The notes beneath the pieces are model-generated. The model ran no database searches. It had not been told where the DNA came from and saw only the letters and a list, made by a program, of their open reading frames with translations. Positions 32,370 through 42,292 of a stretch of 64,000 nt of DNA are shown piece by piece; the first letter of the stretch is position 1, and the number at the start of each line of letters is the position of its first letter. The DNA lies in the NCBI GenBank assembly GCA_027704905.1, contig CM051021.1, positions 3,397,727-3,461,726 of the forward strand. The letters run 5' to 3'. Both the position numbers and the translations under genes were made by a program. This stretch comes from Muraenolepis orangiensis. Its lineage: Eukaryota; Chordata; Actinopteri; Gadiformes; Muraenolepididae.

Positions 32370-33360
32370 GGATGGTTTGTGCCAGGTTTGTGGGGGGTGG
32401 GTGGAGTCCCAAGTCTAGGTCAGGTACCAGGTTCGATCCCCAATGTCTGCAGTGGACCCCCAATGGCTGCAGATGTCCTACAACTAGACGCCTCACTCTC
32501 CTTCTCCTTCTCATGAATGCATCAACAGATTCAAAGCAGGTTACTTTGGATAAAAGTGTCAACTAAAGAAATACTGAATGACTTCATAACAGTGATAACG
32601 CTGGATGTTCCCTCCAGGCACTGTAGAGAGCGTCCTGACGAGTGGCGTCACTGTGTGGTACGGCAACACCACTGCACGGGACAAGAAAGCCATCCAGAGG
32701 TTCCTGAGGACAGCGGAAAAGATCATCGGGTGTGCACTTCCATGCATTGAGGAGACTGCTGATATAACTGCCTACTGCTGCTCACTACCTGTATACTTAC
32801 CCGTGTATATATATATTTACCTATAATTCTGCACATATCACACATCTTACTAAACCTCTACATTATATATTACCATGCACCTTACTGCAACATTTGCACT
32901 CTGGTTAGATGCTAAATTATTTTCGCTGTACTGTACTTGTGCAATGACAATAAGATTGAATCTAATCTAATCTATTCTTTAGGATCAGATGTCAGAAGAA
33001 GGCCATCTTCATCACAATGGACTGCAACCACCCTGGGCTCCATCTCTTCTCCCACCTACCGTCCGGTCGCCAGTTCCACAGCATCCGTACAAGGACTACC
33101 AGCCATCAGTCACTTTATTGTCCTTTTTATGTTCATTTTTATTGTGTATAGTATTTATATTTTTATAGTAGTGTTTTCAAAAATTCATGCTGCAGGAGGG
33201 AATGGAGAGTATGCATTCCATTGTATTTGTTGCATTTGGCAAATAAAAATCTTGAATCTCAAAGAACAATATTACTCTCAATAAAACCCATCTAAAGATG
33301 GGTGATAAGTCCTCGATGACACCTCACATAACCCTGACTTTAAATTACCTGGCTCGATGG
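32370..33360 (+). repeat. Diverged third copy of acadvl downstream DNA, split by a LINE
   Basis: About 32390-32605 matches 8940-9140 (GTTCGATCCCCAATGTCTGC, TTTGGATAAAAGTGTC, AACAGTGATAACGCT). About 33265-33360 matches 9340-9440 (CAATATTACTCT, GTCCTCGATG, ACACCTCACATAACC). Between them lies a Rex1-like insertion. More indels than between copies 1 and 2, so an older event. Confidence 0.7.
32615..33265 (+). mobile_element. Rex1/CR1-like LINE 3' fragment
   Basis: Plus strand: GTVESVLTSGVTVWYGNTTA and KKAIQRFLRTAEKIIGCALP, followed by degenerate HPGLHLFSHLPSGRQFHSI near 33020-33090 and an AT-rich tail with AATAAA near 33240. Confidence 0.7.
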
Positions 33361-33399
33361 TAAAGTTTATGGGTGACATGACAAGTTTCTCCAGGCACT

Positions 33400-34620
33400 T
33401 CATGTCAATGGGTGTTATGGTCCAGCCACTGGACCATAATCAATGAGACCTGTGTTAAGCCCCAACGAGATCGGTGAGCCAAATGTGCCAGCGAACCCAA
33501 AAGAAGAGAGACATGAAGACTAAAAACGGAAAAATGTCTTTACTAAATATATATCCACAAACACAAAAAAACAACTAGGCAGGGTCGGACAGGTTACGTG
33601 GCGCGACGCGGTCGGAGCTGGAAAACGCAGGTTCTCGTGTAGTAGGGAGCCCAAAGGTTTTCAATAAACAAGCACCCGACGTCGGTCTTCTGCAGTCTAA
33701 AGAAGGGTAGATCCCAGGTGTTCATTAGCCTCAGCAGGCCTCATTATGATGGGCAACACCTGGGATCGATTAGAGCGTAGGGGGGCACAACAGTATCCCC
33801 CCCTGAGGGGAGGCACCGGACGACCGCTCGAGAGCCCCCGGGTTCTCCCGATAGAAGTCGTCCAGCAGGGACGGGTCTACGAGATAGGAAGGGGGCACCC
33901 AGCTCCGGTCCTCCGGACCGAAGCCCTCCCAATCCACTAGGTACTGGAACCCCCGCCCCCAGCGGTGGACAGGGAGGAGCTTACAGACCGACCACACAGG
34001 ATCTCCATCGGCCAGGACCCGGGGAAGCGGAGGAGCTGAAACAGGGGGAGACAAGGGACTGGAGGCCACGGGTTTCAGCTGTGGAACCCTGAGAGCCGGA
34101 GGGAGAACCAAACGCACCGCAGAGGAGTTAATGACACGATCCACAGTGTAGGGACCAACGTACCGGGGATTCAACTTCCGAGTTGACGTCTGGGAGGTCT
34201 GGAGGGGCAGGTCCCGAGCCAACAGCCAAATCCTCTGGCCAGGCTGGTAGACGGGGACAGGCACCCTCCCTGATCCTGACCAAGTGGTACGCATTAAGAA
34301 GGTCCAATTTCGTGAACACCCAAGCGTGCGTGAGTGGCTCGAAAGTGGAACTAAGAAGTGGCAGGGGGTACTTATTCTTCACCGTGATGTCGTTCAGTGC
34401 CCAGGCCACCGTCCTTCTTAGCCACGAAGAAGAAGCCCGCTGCGAGGGGTGAAGACGACATAGTTGCGCATCGCCTCCTTCTCCGGCTGGGAGACATTGT
34501 AGAGCCGCCTCTTGGGGGTGGCCCCAGGAAGGAGGTCGATGGGACAATCCTAAGGCCGGTGAGGGGGGAGTGAGAGGGCTCTGTCTGGTTTGGAGGCCTT
34601 TTAAAAGCTACACTATTATA
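33400..34620 (-). mobile_element. Ty3/gypsy LTR retrotransposon, RT fused to integrase C-terminus by deletion
   Basis: Minus strand, reading down: SPLAAGFFFVAKKDGG near 34430, LNDITVKNKYPLPLLSSTFE and FTKLDLLNAYHLVRIREG (N-terminal RT). It then jumps near 34275 into VPVYQPGQRIWLLARDLPLQ, LNPRYVGPYTVDRVIN and a chromodomain (FQYLVDWEGFGPEDRSWVPP). Most of RT, RNase H and the integrase core are deleted. The flank at about 33400-33740 looks like LTR or 3' non-coding sequence. Confidence 0.8.
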
Positions 34621-34649
34621 ATATATGGAGGGCGGTAGTAGTCTGTCTG

Positions 34650-34775
34650 TCTGTCGGAACTTGGCTTGGGAACCGGCAGGTCGCCATTTCAAGTCCCTGA
34701 AACACCTGGGCACTGCGGAGGTGCCCTTGAGCAAGGCACCAACAACAGAAGGTCCAGTTGTGATAGACATGGTTT
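34650..34775 (+). mobile_element. tRNA-derived SINE fragment
   Basis: Contains CCATTTCAAGTCCC (B-box-like) and GGTGCCCTTGAGCAAGGCAC, a phrase of common teleost tRNA SINEs. The 25-bp string beginning ACAGAAGGTCCAGTTG also occurs at about 15304. Confidence 0.55.
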
Positions 34776-35011
34776 GCCACTGCTGACCATACACTATAAA
34801 ACTATTCACATTGTGTTATATGTAGAATGCAGCCTATGTCATGAAGGCGTTCAGCCACCAGAGGGCGCAGCAGAATTATGACGTCCTGTCCACATTTGCA
34901 GTTTGCCCAACTTTCAATTATTTGGTAACAGCTGACAGTTGGTTTTTTTTGTTCAGCTTTATGAGGTTATTTGCATGATTTCAAATAACTTCACTAACTT
35001 CAAATATATAG

Positions 35012-35335
35012 CAGTATAGCTCAGGAGGTAGGGCGGTCGCCTCACAACCGGAAGGTTGCTGGTTCGATCCCCCGGCTCCTCCTAGCTAAAGCTGTCGAGC
35101 TGTCCTTGAGACACCCTAACCCTAACTGCTCCTGACGTGCTGGCTGTCTCCTTGCATGGCTGACTCCGCCGTTGGTGGTTGAATGGGTGAATGTGATGCT
35201 TGACTTGTGAAGCGCTTTGGATAAAAAGCGCTGTGTCAAAAAAGCATCCATCACACTCTTACACAATGTAAAGCGCTTTGGGTGTCTTGAAAAGCGCTAT
35301 ATACTATATATATTCAATGAATTATTATTATTAAT
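35012..35335 (+). mobile_element. tRNA-derived SINE
   Basis: A box TAGCTCAGGAGGTAGGG and B box GGTTCGATCCC in tRNA-like spacing form the head. The tail has GTAAAGCGCTTTGGGTGTC and GCGCTATATA followed by TTATTATTA repeats. Not an intact tRNA gene because no tRNA-like 3' stem follows. Confidence 0.75.
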
Positions 35336-35507
35336 TATATATATACAGCCTCAGTTTATAGATATAACCCGCGCTACAGCCTGGAGTTTTGCACAGTCTA
35401 CGCTAGGTTGTCAAACAGCGTCTCTAGGTGACGGCGTTGCTCATGGCAACAGCTCTGGAAGTGCGCCGCTCTACGGGACTTCCGGGTGTGTGAAGGACAA
35501 AATGTTA

Positions 35508-35742
35508 CTTATAACACAACCAAACATAACAATATGTTAAATATACTGTAGTCACTAGATATGTCCCTTATAACACAAACATACATAACAATATGTTAAA
35601 TATACTGTAGTCACTATATATGTCCCTTATAACACAAACATACATAACAATATGTTAAATATACTGTAGTCACTATATATGTCTCTTATAACACAACCAT
35701 ACATAACAATATGTTAAATATACTGTAGTCAGTATATTTAAC
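35508..35742. repeat. 59-bp tandem repeat, four copies
   Basis: Unit starts at 35508, 35567, 35626 and 35685 (CTTATAACACAAACATACAT and flank). A partial unit reappears at about 36475-36520 beyond an L2 insertion. Confidence 0.93.
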
Positions 35743-35749
35743 ATTGGAG

Positions 35750-36474
35750 CCCCCTCCAACGCATCCAGAACGCAGCAGCACGCCTGGTATTCAACCTACC
35801 GAAATTCTCCCACGTGACCCCTCTCTTCCGCGATCTCCACTGGCTTCCGGTAAATGCTTGCATCAAATTCAAGACTCTGGTGCTGACCTTTAGGGCAGTC
35901 AATGGAACTGCCCCGGCCTACCTCCAGGCGTTGGTCAAACCCTACATCCCAGCCAGAGCGCTCCGCTCAACTTCTGCCAGGCGACTTGTTCGACCTTCAC
36001 TAATGTCAACCAAACATCGCTCGTCCAAGACCCAGCTCTTCACGGCTCTGGCCCCACAGTGGTGGAATGAACTCCCGTCTCATGTCAGGACGGCAGAGTC
36101 CCTCGCCAGCTTCCGCAAGAGACTCAAGACCCACCTGTTCAGAGTCCACCTGGACTCTCCTTGAACCCTCCTTCTCCTTTGTGAAACCCCTAAACTTGCT
36201 TAAGTCCTGACATTAATAGCTCTTAGCATGTTGCATATGTTAGCAAGTGTATATCCTTAATGTTGATAACACGCTCTTATCACAGCTACTTAAGCAGGTG
36301 ACCTAGCAGTACGAAATTGTGTTTTCATCTTGTTAAAATTAATACTTGTGAACTGCTGTATTTTTATGTTTGCGTACCCCAGTGTTATGCTATTGTCTGC
36401 TTCAACTAATGTACACCTTGTAAGTCGCTTTGGATAAAAGCGTCTGCCAAATGCCCTAAATGTAAATGTAAATG
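35750..36474 (+). mobile_element. L2-type LINE, 5'-truncated but with intact 3' end
   Basis: Encodes the C-terminus from PLQRIQNAAARLVFNLPKF through RDLHWLPVNACIKFKTLVL and APQWWNELPSHVRTAESLAS to HLFRVHLDSP. The reading frame is open from about 35814 to the stop near 36164. The 3' UTR ends in the GGATAAAAGCGTCTGCC tail with AAATGT repeats. It splits the 59-bp array. Confidence 0.85.
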
Positions 36475-36486
36475 TAGTCACTATAT

Positions 36487-36903
36487 ATGTCTCTTATAAC
36501 ACAAACATACATTATACCTTCACCCTCAAAAATGTGTATTTTACTCCATAATTCTGAAATACACACAAAACTTAATGTCAAAGATGGTCCTAATGGATTA
36601 GCTAATCCAGATAGCACTAGACAGAGATGGGAACAAGATTTACAGACAGAAAATGAAGAAGAAAGCATTCATGTTCTTCTAACCTTAGACACATGTGGTC
36701 AGTTTAAGATGGTGCTTAGGATCTGTGATGGCTTCAACAACAATATAGTAGCCAGAGGGAATGGGACGCACCCCAACATATTTAAACAAACAGTCCTATT
36801 TACAACACAAATGGATTTATTCTCCTTTAAATACAAACTGAAAGTTCACCATTCCAATTTCAATGAAATAACAAAACTCATTCCAATCCCTCCAATCTAT
36901 TAA
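36487..36903 (+). other. Unrecognised open frame, about 130 aa
   Basis: Open frame (first ATG at about 36532) with ordinary, non-repetitive composition: NGLANPDSTRQRWEQDLQTE, EESIHVLLTLDTCGQFKMVL, DGFNNNIVARGNGTHPNIF. No transmembrane segment or signal peptide. I do not recognise the family. It could be an exon, a transposon ORF fragment or chance; the amino-acid texture looks more coding-like than the surrounding noise. Confidence 0.3.
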
Positions 36904-37180
36904 AGTGATTTATTTCTTACTTCTGGCTGCTTCTTTCTGCTTGTTAGTGGTACACACACTGTGTCCCTCCCCAGGCCTGCCAGCACTCACCTGGCCCGCA
37001 TTACCTGCTAATTAACCTATTTAAAGGAAACAGTTCAGAGCAATGGCCCCCAGGGGGCGCCACCATACACAATATGTTTCTAATGTCGTAGTAGTTTATA
37101 TAATCATTCATATTTCATTCAAACATCATGATCAGAACTCAATAACATCCAATAGTATTAATTTGGCTCCAACAGTGTGT
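36904..37180. other. No feature recognised
   Basis: Non-coding; contains CAGGGGGCGCCACCA (about 37050), a CTCF-core-like string. Confidence 0.4.
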
Positions 37181-37606
37181 GAGTGTGTGCGTGCGTCGTG
37201 TGTGTGTGTGTGCGTGCGTGTATTTCTATGTGTGTGTGTGTGTGTGCGTGTGTGTAGTTCTATGTTTGTGTGTGTGTGTGCATGCGTGTTTGTATTTCTG
37301 TGTGTGTGTGTGTGTGCATGTGTATTTCTATGTGTGTGTGTTTGTGCTAGTGTGTGCATGTGTGCATTTCTATGTGTTTGTGTGTGTGTGTGTGTGTGTG
37401 CATATGTGTGGATGTGTGTATTTCTATGTGTGTGTGCATGTGTGTGTGCGTGCACGTGTTTGTGTATTTTTATGTGTCTGTGTACTTGCGTGTGTGTATT
37501 TATATGTGTGTGTGTGTGTGTGTGTGCATGCGTGTGCTTGTATTTATATGTGTGTGCGTTATTGTGTGTGTGTATTTCTATGTGTGTGTGCGTGTGTGTG
37601 TGTATT

Positions 37607-37645
<39 letters not shown>

Positions 37646-37655
37646 TTCTATGTGT
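37180..37655. repeat. Compound TG-rich minisatellite
   Basis: TGTGTG tracts broken at intervals by TATTTCTATG and TGCATG; all frames are open only because of low complexity. It abuts the stop codon of the B30.2 exon on the minus strand. Confidence 0.9.
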
Positions 37656-37659
37656 GTTG

Positions 37660-38207
37660 CTACAAGCGACAAAGAGAGACTGAGGAACCATAACCCTCCC
37701 ATACCCTAAACCCAGGGAGGAGGTCCTCCTGGGTGAATGTGGACTGGAAGGTGTGGATGAGTTTCAGTGTGTCTGAGGACCCTCCTCCATCTGGGGACAC
37801 TCTGTAGAAGGACAGAGTGCCAGAAGGCCGGTCCACATACACTCCTACTCTGTTAGAGGGGCGGAGACGTATGACTGTTCCACTACCGTTGTAATAGACA
37901 CAGTAGCCATCTTTAGAACAATAAAGATTCCAGGACTTGTTGTTCCCTCCAAGCAAGCTGTCATCACCCACTCCTCTCCTAGTGATTCCTCTGTATGTCA
38001 CTCCTATACTAACACCTCCTTTCCTCTCTACCTCCCAGTAACAGCGGTCAGTCAGACCCTCTCTACACAACACCTGGGGCCAGGAATCAAATCTCTCCGG
38101 GTGATCAGGATACGACTTCTTTCTAACCCACTTCATATTCCTGTTGTCCTCAGACAGAGAGAGTTCTCTGTGGGCTGTGTTTGGGTCCAGTGTGAGTTCA
38201 CACGCAT
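37660..38207 (-). CDS. B30.2 (PRY-SPRY) domain exon, partial gene
   Basis: Minus-strand exon after acceptor CCCATCAG (38208-38215), phase 1, open to TAG at 37660-37662. It encodes a whole PRY-SPRY domain: DACELTLDPNTAHRELSLSE (PRY), YPDHPERFDSWPQVLCREGL, DRCYWEVERKGGVSIGVTYR (SPRY core, LDP and WEVE motifs), RVGVYVDRPSGTLSFYRV and PGFRVWEGYGSSVSLC. In fish such terminal exons belong to NLR (NLRC3-like) or TRIM genes, where the domain binds ligands. No upstream NACHT, LRR, RING or B-box exon is visible: a Rex3 copy and the duplicated block start within 150 bp. It is the end of a truncated gene or one whose upstream exons were displaced. Confidence 0.85.
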
Positions 38208-38351
38208 CTGATGGGAGAGAAGGAAAGACATGATGAGTCTAAACAGAAATATTTCTGATGAGGTCATCAAGATATATATCTTTCAATATGGTGGAAGTGG
38301 TGTGTATTTAGTAAAGTGTTCCAGTGTTTTCTCTCCAGCAGTACTGGTACC

Positions 38352-40915
38352 AGCCACCCTCCTGAGGAAACTCATTTCGGCCATATTCGCAATCTCATGG
38401 CCATCGGTGAGGGTAGGAACGAAGACTGATCGGTAGATTGAGAGCTTTGCCTTCTGGCTCAGCTCTCTTTTGGTTACAACGGTGCAGTAAAGTGCACCCA
38501 ATACCGCTCCCGCTGCACCTATTCTACAGTCAATCTCACACTCCATCCTTCCCTCACTCGAGAACAAGACCCCGAGATACTTGAACTCCATCACTTGGGA
38601 TAAGGACTCCCTCCCTACTTGGAGTAGACAATCCACCGGTTTCCTGCTAAGAACCATGGCCTCAGATTTGGAGGTGCTGATCCTCATCCTAGCCGCTTCA
38701 CACTCCGCTGCAAACCGATCCAGTGAGAAGGTGCTGAAGGTCACATACTGATGACGCAAACAGGACCACATCATCTGCAAACAGCAGCGATACAATCCTG
38801 AGCCCACCATACTGAAACCCCTCCCCTCCATGACTACGCATTGAAATCCTTTCCATGAAAATCACAAACAGGATCGGTGACAAAGCGCAGCCCTGGCGGA
38901 GGCCAACACCCACTGAGAACAGGCCCAACTTATTACCGAGAATCCGTACACAGCTCTTGCTTTGGGAGTACAGAAATTGGATGGCCCTCAGTAGTGACCC
39001 CCGCACCCATACTCCCGCAGCACCCCCCACAGTATTTCCAGAGGGACCCGATCATATGCCTTCTCCAAATCCACAAAACACATGTGGACCGGATGGGCAT
39101 ACCCCCAAGCCCCCTCCAGGATCCTTGCAAGAGTGAAAAGCTGGTCCGTTGTTCCACGACCAGGGCGGAATCCGCATTGTTCCTCTTCAATCTGAGGTTC
39201 GACTATCGGCCGAACCCTTCCTTTCCAGCACCTTGGAGTAGACTTTCCCAGGGAGGCTGAGTAATGTGATACCCCTGTAATTGGTACACACCCTCTGTTC
39301 CCCCTTTTTGAACATGGGTACCACCACCCCCGTTTGCCATTCCTCAGGCACTGTCCCAGACTACCACGCAATGTTGAAAAGACATGTCATCCATGACAGC
39401 CCCTCAACACCCAGAGCCTTTAGCATTTCTGGATGGATCTCATCAACCCCTGGGGCTTTGCCACTGTGGAGATGTTTGACTACCGCAGTGACTTCCTCCA
39501 GGGAGACTGATGTTTGATGTCCTTCATCTTCCAGCTCTGTCTCTACCGTTGAGGGTGTAGTTGGGTTAAGAAGTTCCTCAAAGTGCTCTTTCCACCGCCC
39601 GATCACCTCCTCAGTTGAGGTCAGCAATGTCTCACCCTTAATGTACACAGCCTGGATGGATCCACGCTTGCCCCTCCTGAGGCGCCGGATTGGCGCCTTC
39701 TCTATGGCTTCTCCGAAATCCTCCCACACCCGCTGCTTTGCCTCCACTACTGCTGAGGCTGCTGTCCTCCTGGCCTGTCGATACCTCGCAACTGAGTCCG
39801 GAGTCTCACAGGCTAACATAGCCCGGAAGGCCTCCTTCTTCAGCCAGACGGCTTCCCTGAACCTGTATCCACCACAAAGTCCGAGGGTTGCTGCCCCTTG
39901 AGGCACCAATGACATTGAGGCCACAGCTCTCAACCGCAGCTTCAGCAATCAAAGCCTCCACAGAGATGCCAGAACAATTCTGTTAAAGGTCTCCCGGACA
40001 GGGGCATCCACCAGACCCAGTTCCCAGTTCACTTGCACGTTTTGGCTTACCAGGTCTGTCCAGAGGCTTCCCCCGCCATCTTACCCAACTCACCACCAGA
40101 TGGTGAACGGTTGACAGCTCTGCCCCTCTCGACATCCAAGTGTCCAAAACATGCGGCATCAGGTCAGATGACACAATAACAAAATCGATCATTGACCTTC
40201 GGCCTAAGGTACTCTGGTACCATGTACACTTATGAGCATCCTTATGTTTGAACATAATGTGTTTTTTATGGCCAATCCATGACTGGCACAGAAATCCAAT
40301 AATAAAACCCAGCCGGGGACTTGTGAGTTTCCCCACACCTGCCCGGCGCCTCATACCCTTAGAAACTCCAGAGAAGGACAGAGTCCTACCCCTATCCAGG
40401 AGTTTAGTTCCAGAGCCAGTGCTGTGCGTAGAGGTAAGCCCCACCAGATCGAACTGGTAGCACTCAACCTCCCGCACAAGCTCAAGCTCCTTCCCCCCCA
40501 GAGATGTGACATTCCACGTCCCCAAAGCCAGTCTCTGTTGGCTGGGTTTGGTCCGTCGAGGCCCCCTGACTTCACTGCCACCTAACTGGCAGTGCACCCG
40601 ACCCCAGCGGTTCTTCCCGTAGATGGGGTGTCCGTGGGAAGGAGAAGTGGCCACGTTGCTATGCCCGACCGGGCTCCGCGGCTAACACGGCCACCAGGTG
40701 CTCGCTGGTGGGCCTTCTTTCCGGGCCTGGCTCCGGAAAGGGGCCCCGGGCTTCCTCCGGGCAGGGTATCCTCACTTCTTCTTGTTTGTTTGTTTGTCAA
40801 TTAGGGTCTTGTGGCCCCTCTCCTGAGACCAATCTTCCGTGGGAGACCCTACTAGGAGCACTGGGCTCCAGACAACACAGCTCTCAGGTTCACAGGGACA
40901 CCCAAACCTCTCCAC
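38352..40915 (-). mobile_element. Rex3/RTE-like LINE, copy B
   Basis: Near-identical to copy A, with the same internal endonuclease deletion (about 40285), so it came by DNA duplication and not by retrotransposition. Differences: FADDVV is intact (about 38769-38778), a stretch of the RT N-terminal region near 39690 is deleted, and the 3' end with the GATG tail is missing. Confidence 0.88.
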
Positions 40916-40924
40916 ACGATAAAG

Positions 40925-41048
40925 CAGTGGTTCCCAAACCTTTTCTGCAGGGCCACCCATTTGTAGATAATAAAATGTCAGGCCCCCCCCAACCCCTGTC
41001 ATAACTCCAGGGCCCTAAGGGTCGCGCCCCACAGTTTGGGAACCACTG
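40925..41048. mobile_element. hAT-type MITE (duplicate of 3072-3194)
   Basis: Same inverted ends CAGTGGTTCCCAAAC / GTTTGGGAACCACTG. Flanking CGATAAAG and CGACAAAA are a decayed 8-bp duplication. Confidence 0.72.
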
Positions 41049-41329
41049 CGACAAAAGATTATGATGTTTCGAACGGCCACATCCATAGTCTAGTTCCTAT
41101 AAGAGGGGAGGAGGGGGAGTGGCCAGTGAGTCTGGCCTCTAGTCACTTTGGTAAACTCACTAGCCACAGTGGCCGGTGAGTCTGGCCTCTAGTCACTTTG
41201 GTAAACTCACTAGCCACAGTGGCCGGTGAGCCAAAATGTTTTCGAATGGCTTTCCAAACCTTTCCTCTCCTGTTCTCCTATGGCGCCTCGAATCAGACTC
41301 TCAACGATGGATCTAAGCTAATAAAACAG

Positions 41330-41378
<49 letters not shown>

Positions 41379-41413
41379 GTCTGTCTGTCTGTCGGTCTGT
41401 CTGTTTGTCTGAC

Positions 41414-41576
41414 CTGCGATGATGACCTCGATGAGGTCCCCGTCTTGCAGGTGGTCGTCGGGGGTCATGCGGTGGAGCCCCTGCTGGTTCTGGTTCTGGG
41501 GGTCCTGGTCCTTACAGGGCTGGTGTCTGAACAGCAGGACCCTCTCTCCAGGGCCCACCACGCTGCAGTGTGGAGC
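41414..41576 (-). pseudogene. Isolated protein-kinase-D-like exon (copy 2)
   Basis: Same exon as 3527-3710 with intact splice-site consensus. It reads VVGPGERVLLFRHQPCKDQD, then a shorter Asn/Gln stretch, then MTPDDHLQDGDLIEVIIA. It is 21 nt shorter in the CCAGAA-type repeat and stays in frame. No other exon of the gene is nearby. Confidence 0.5.
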
Positions 41577-41591
41577 CTGGTGGACATACAC

Positions 41592-41624
<33 letters not shown>

Positions 41625-42097
41625 AATCAAATAAATCACAGAAAAGGATAGGACTGCTGACGTCATTGATCTGTGAGAGACAGAGAAAGAGAGAGAGAGA
41701 GAGAGAAAGAGAGACAGAGAGACATACAGAGACAGAGAGACAGAGAGTGAGAGCTAGACTAATAGAGAGAGAGGAAGAGAGACAGACTAATAGAGAGAGA
41801 GGCAGAGAGACAGAAAGAGACAGAGAGAGAGACAGAGAGAGTGATACACACATGTCACATGAGGAGTTTATTAAATACTTTAAGACACTTTAATACGTTG
41901 TGGTAGTGCTGCAGTTACTCTGGGGTTCACCGTCTACCACACACACACACTTGCACACTTGCGCACACCTACACACACACACACAAACACAATCACACAC
42001 ACACACACATACACACACACACACACCCTACAACGAGACGTTGATGGAGACCTCACAAATGGTGCTGTCTGTAAATACAAAGATCAAAGAAAAATGT

Positions 42098-42102
<5 letters not shown>

Positions 42103-42190
<88 letters not shown>
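42103..42190. repeat. (TG)n microsatellite, about 44 units
   Basis: Pure TG run; the paralogous tract at about 4231-4268 has about 19 units. Confidence 0.95.
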
Positions 42191-42192
<2 letters not shown>

Positions 42193-42292
42193 GTGGTGGA
42201 AATCTGTGTGAATACGCAGGCAAATTATCAATTAATAAGAACTGTCACACATAGTTTGATGATTTATCAAGCAAATCATAGAAAACGATGAA

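Noticed and set aside
35012..35090. Functional tRNA gene
   Set aside because: A and B boxes are present but no complete cloverleaf follows, and the 3' part is a SINE tail with TTATTA repeats.
37043..37709. Cys/Val-rich or His/Thr-rich proteins of over 150 residues in TG-rich DNA
   Set aside because: Translated TG repeat; several frames on both strands are open at once, with no start context or non-repeat content.
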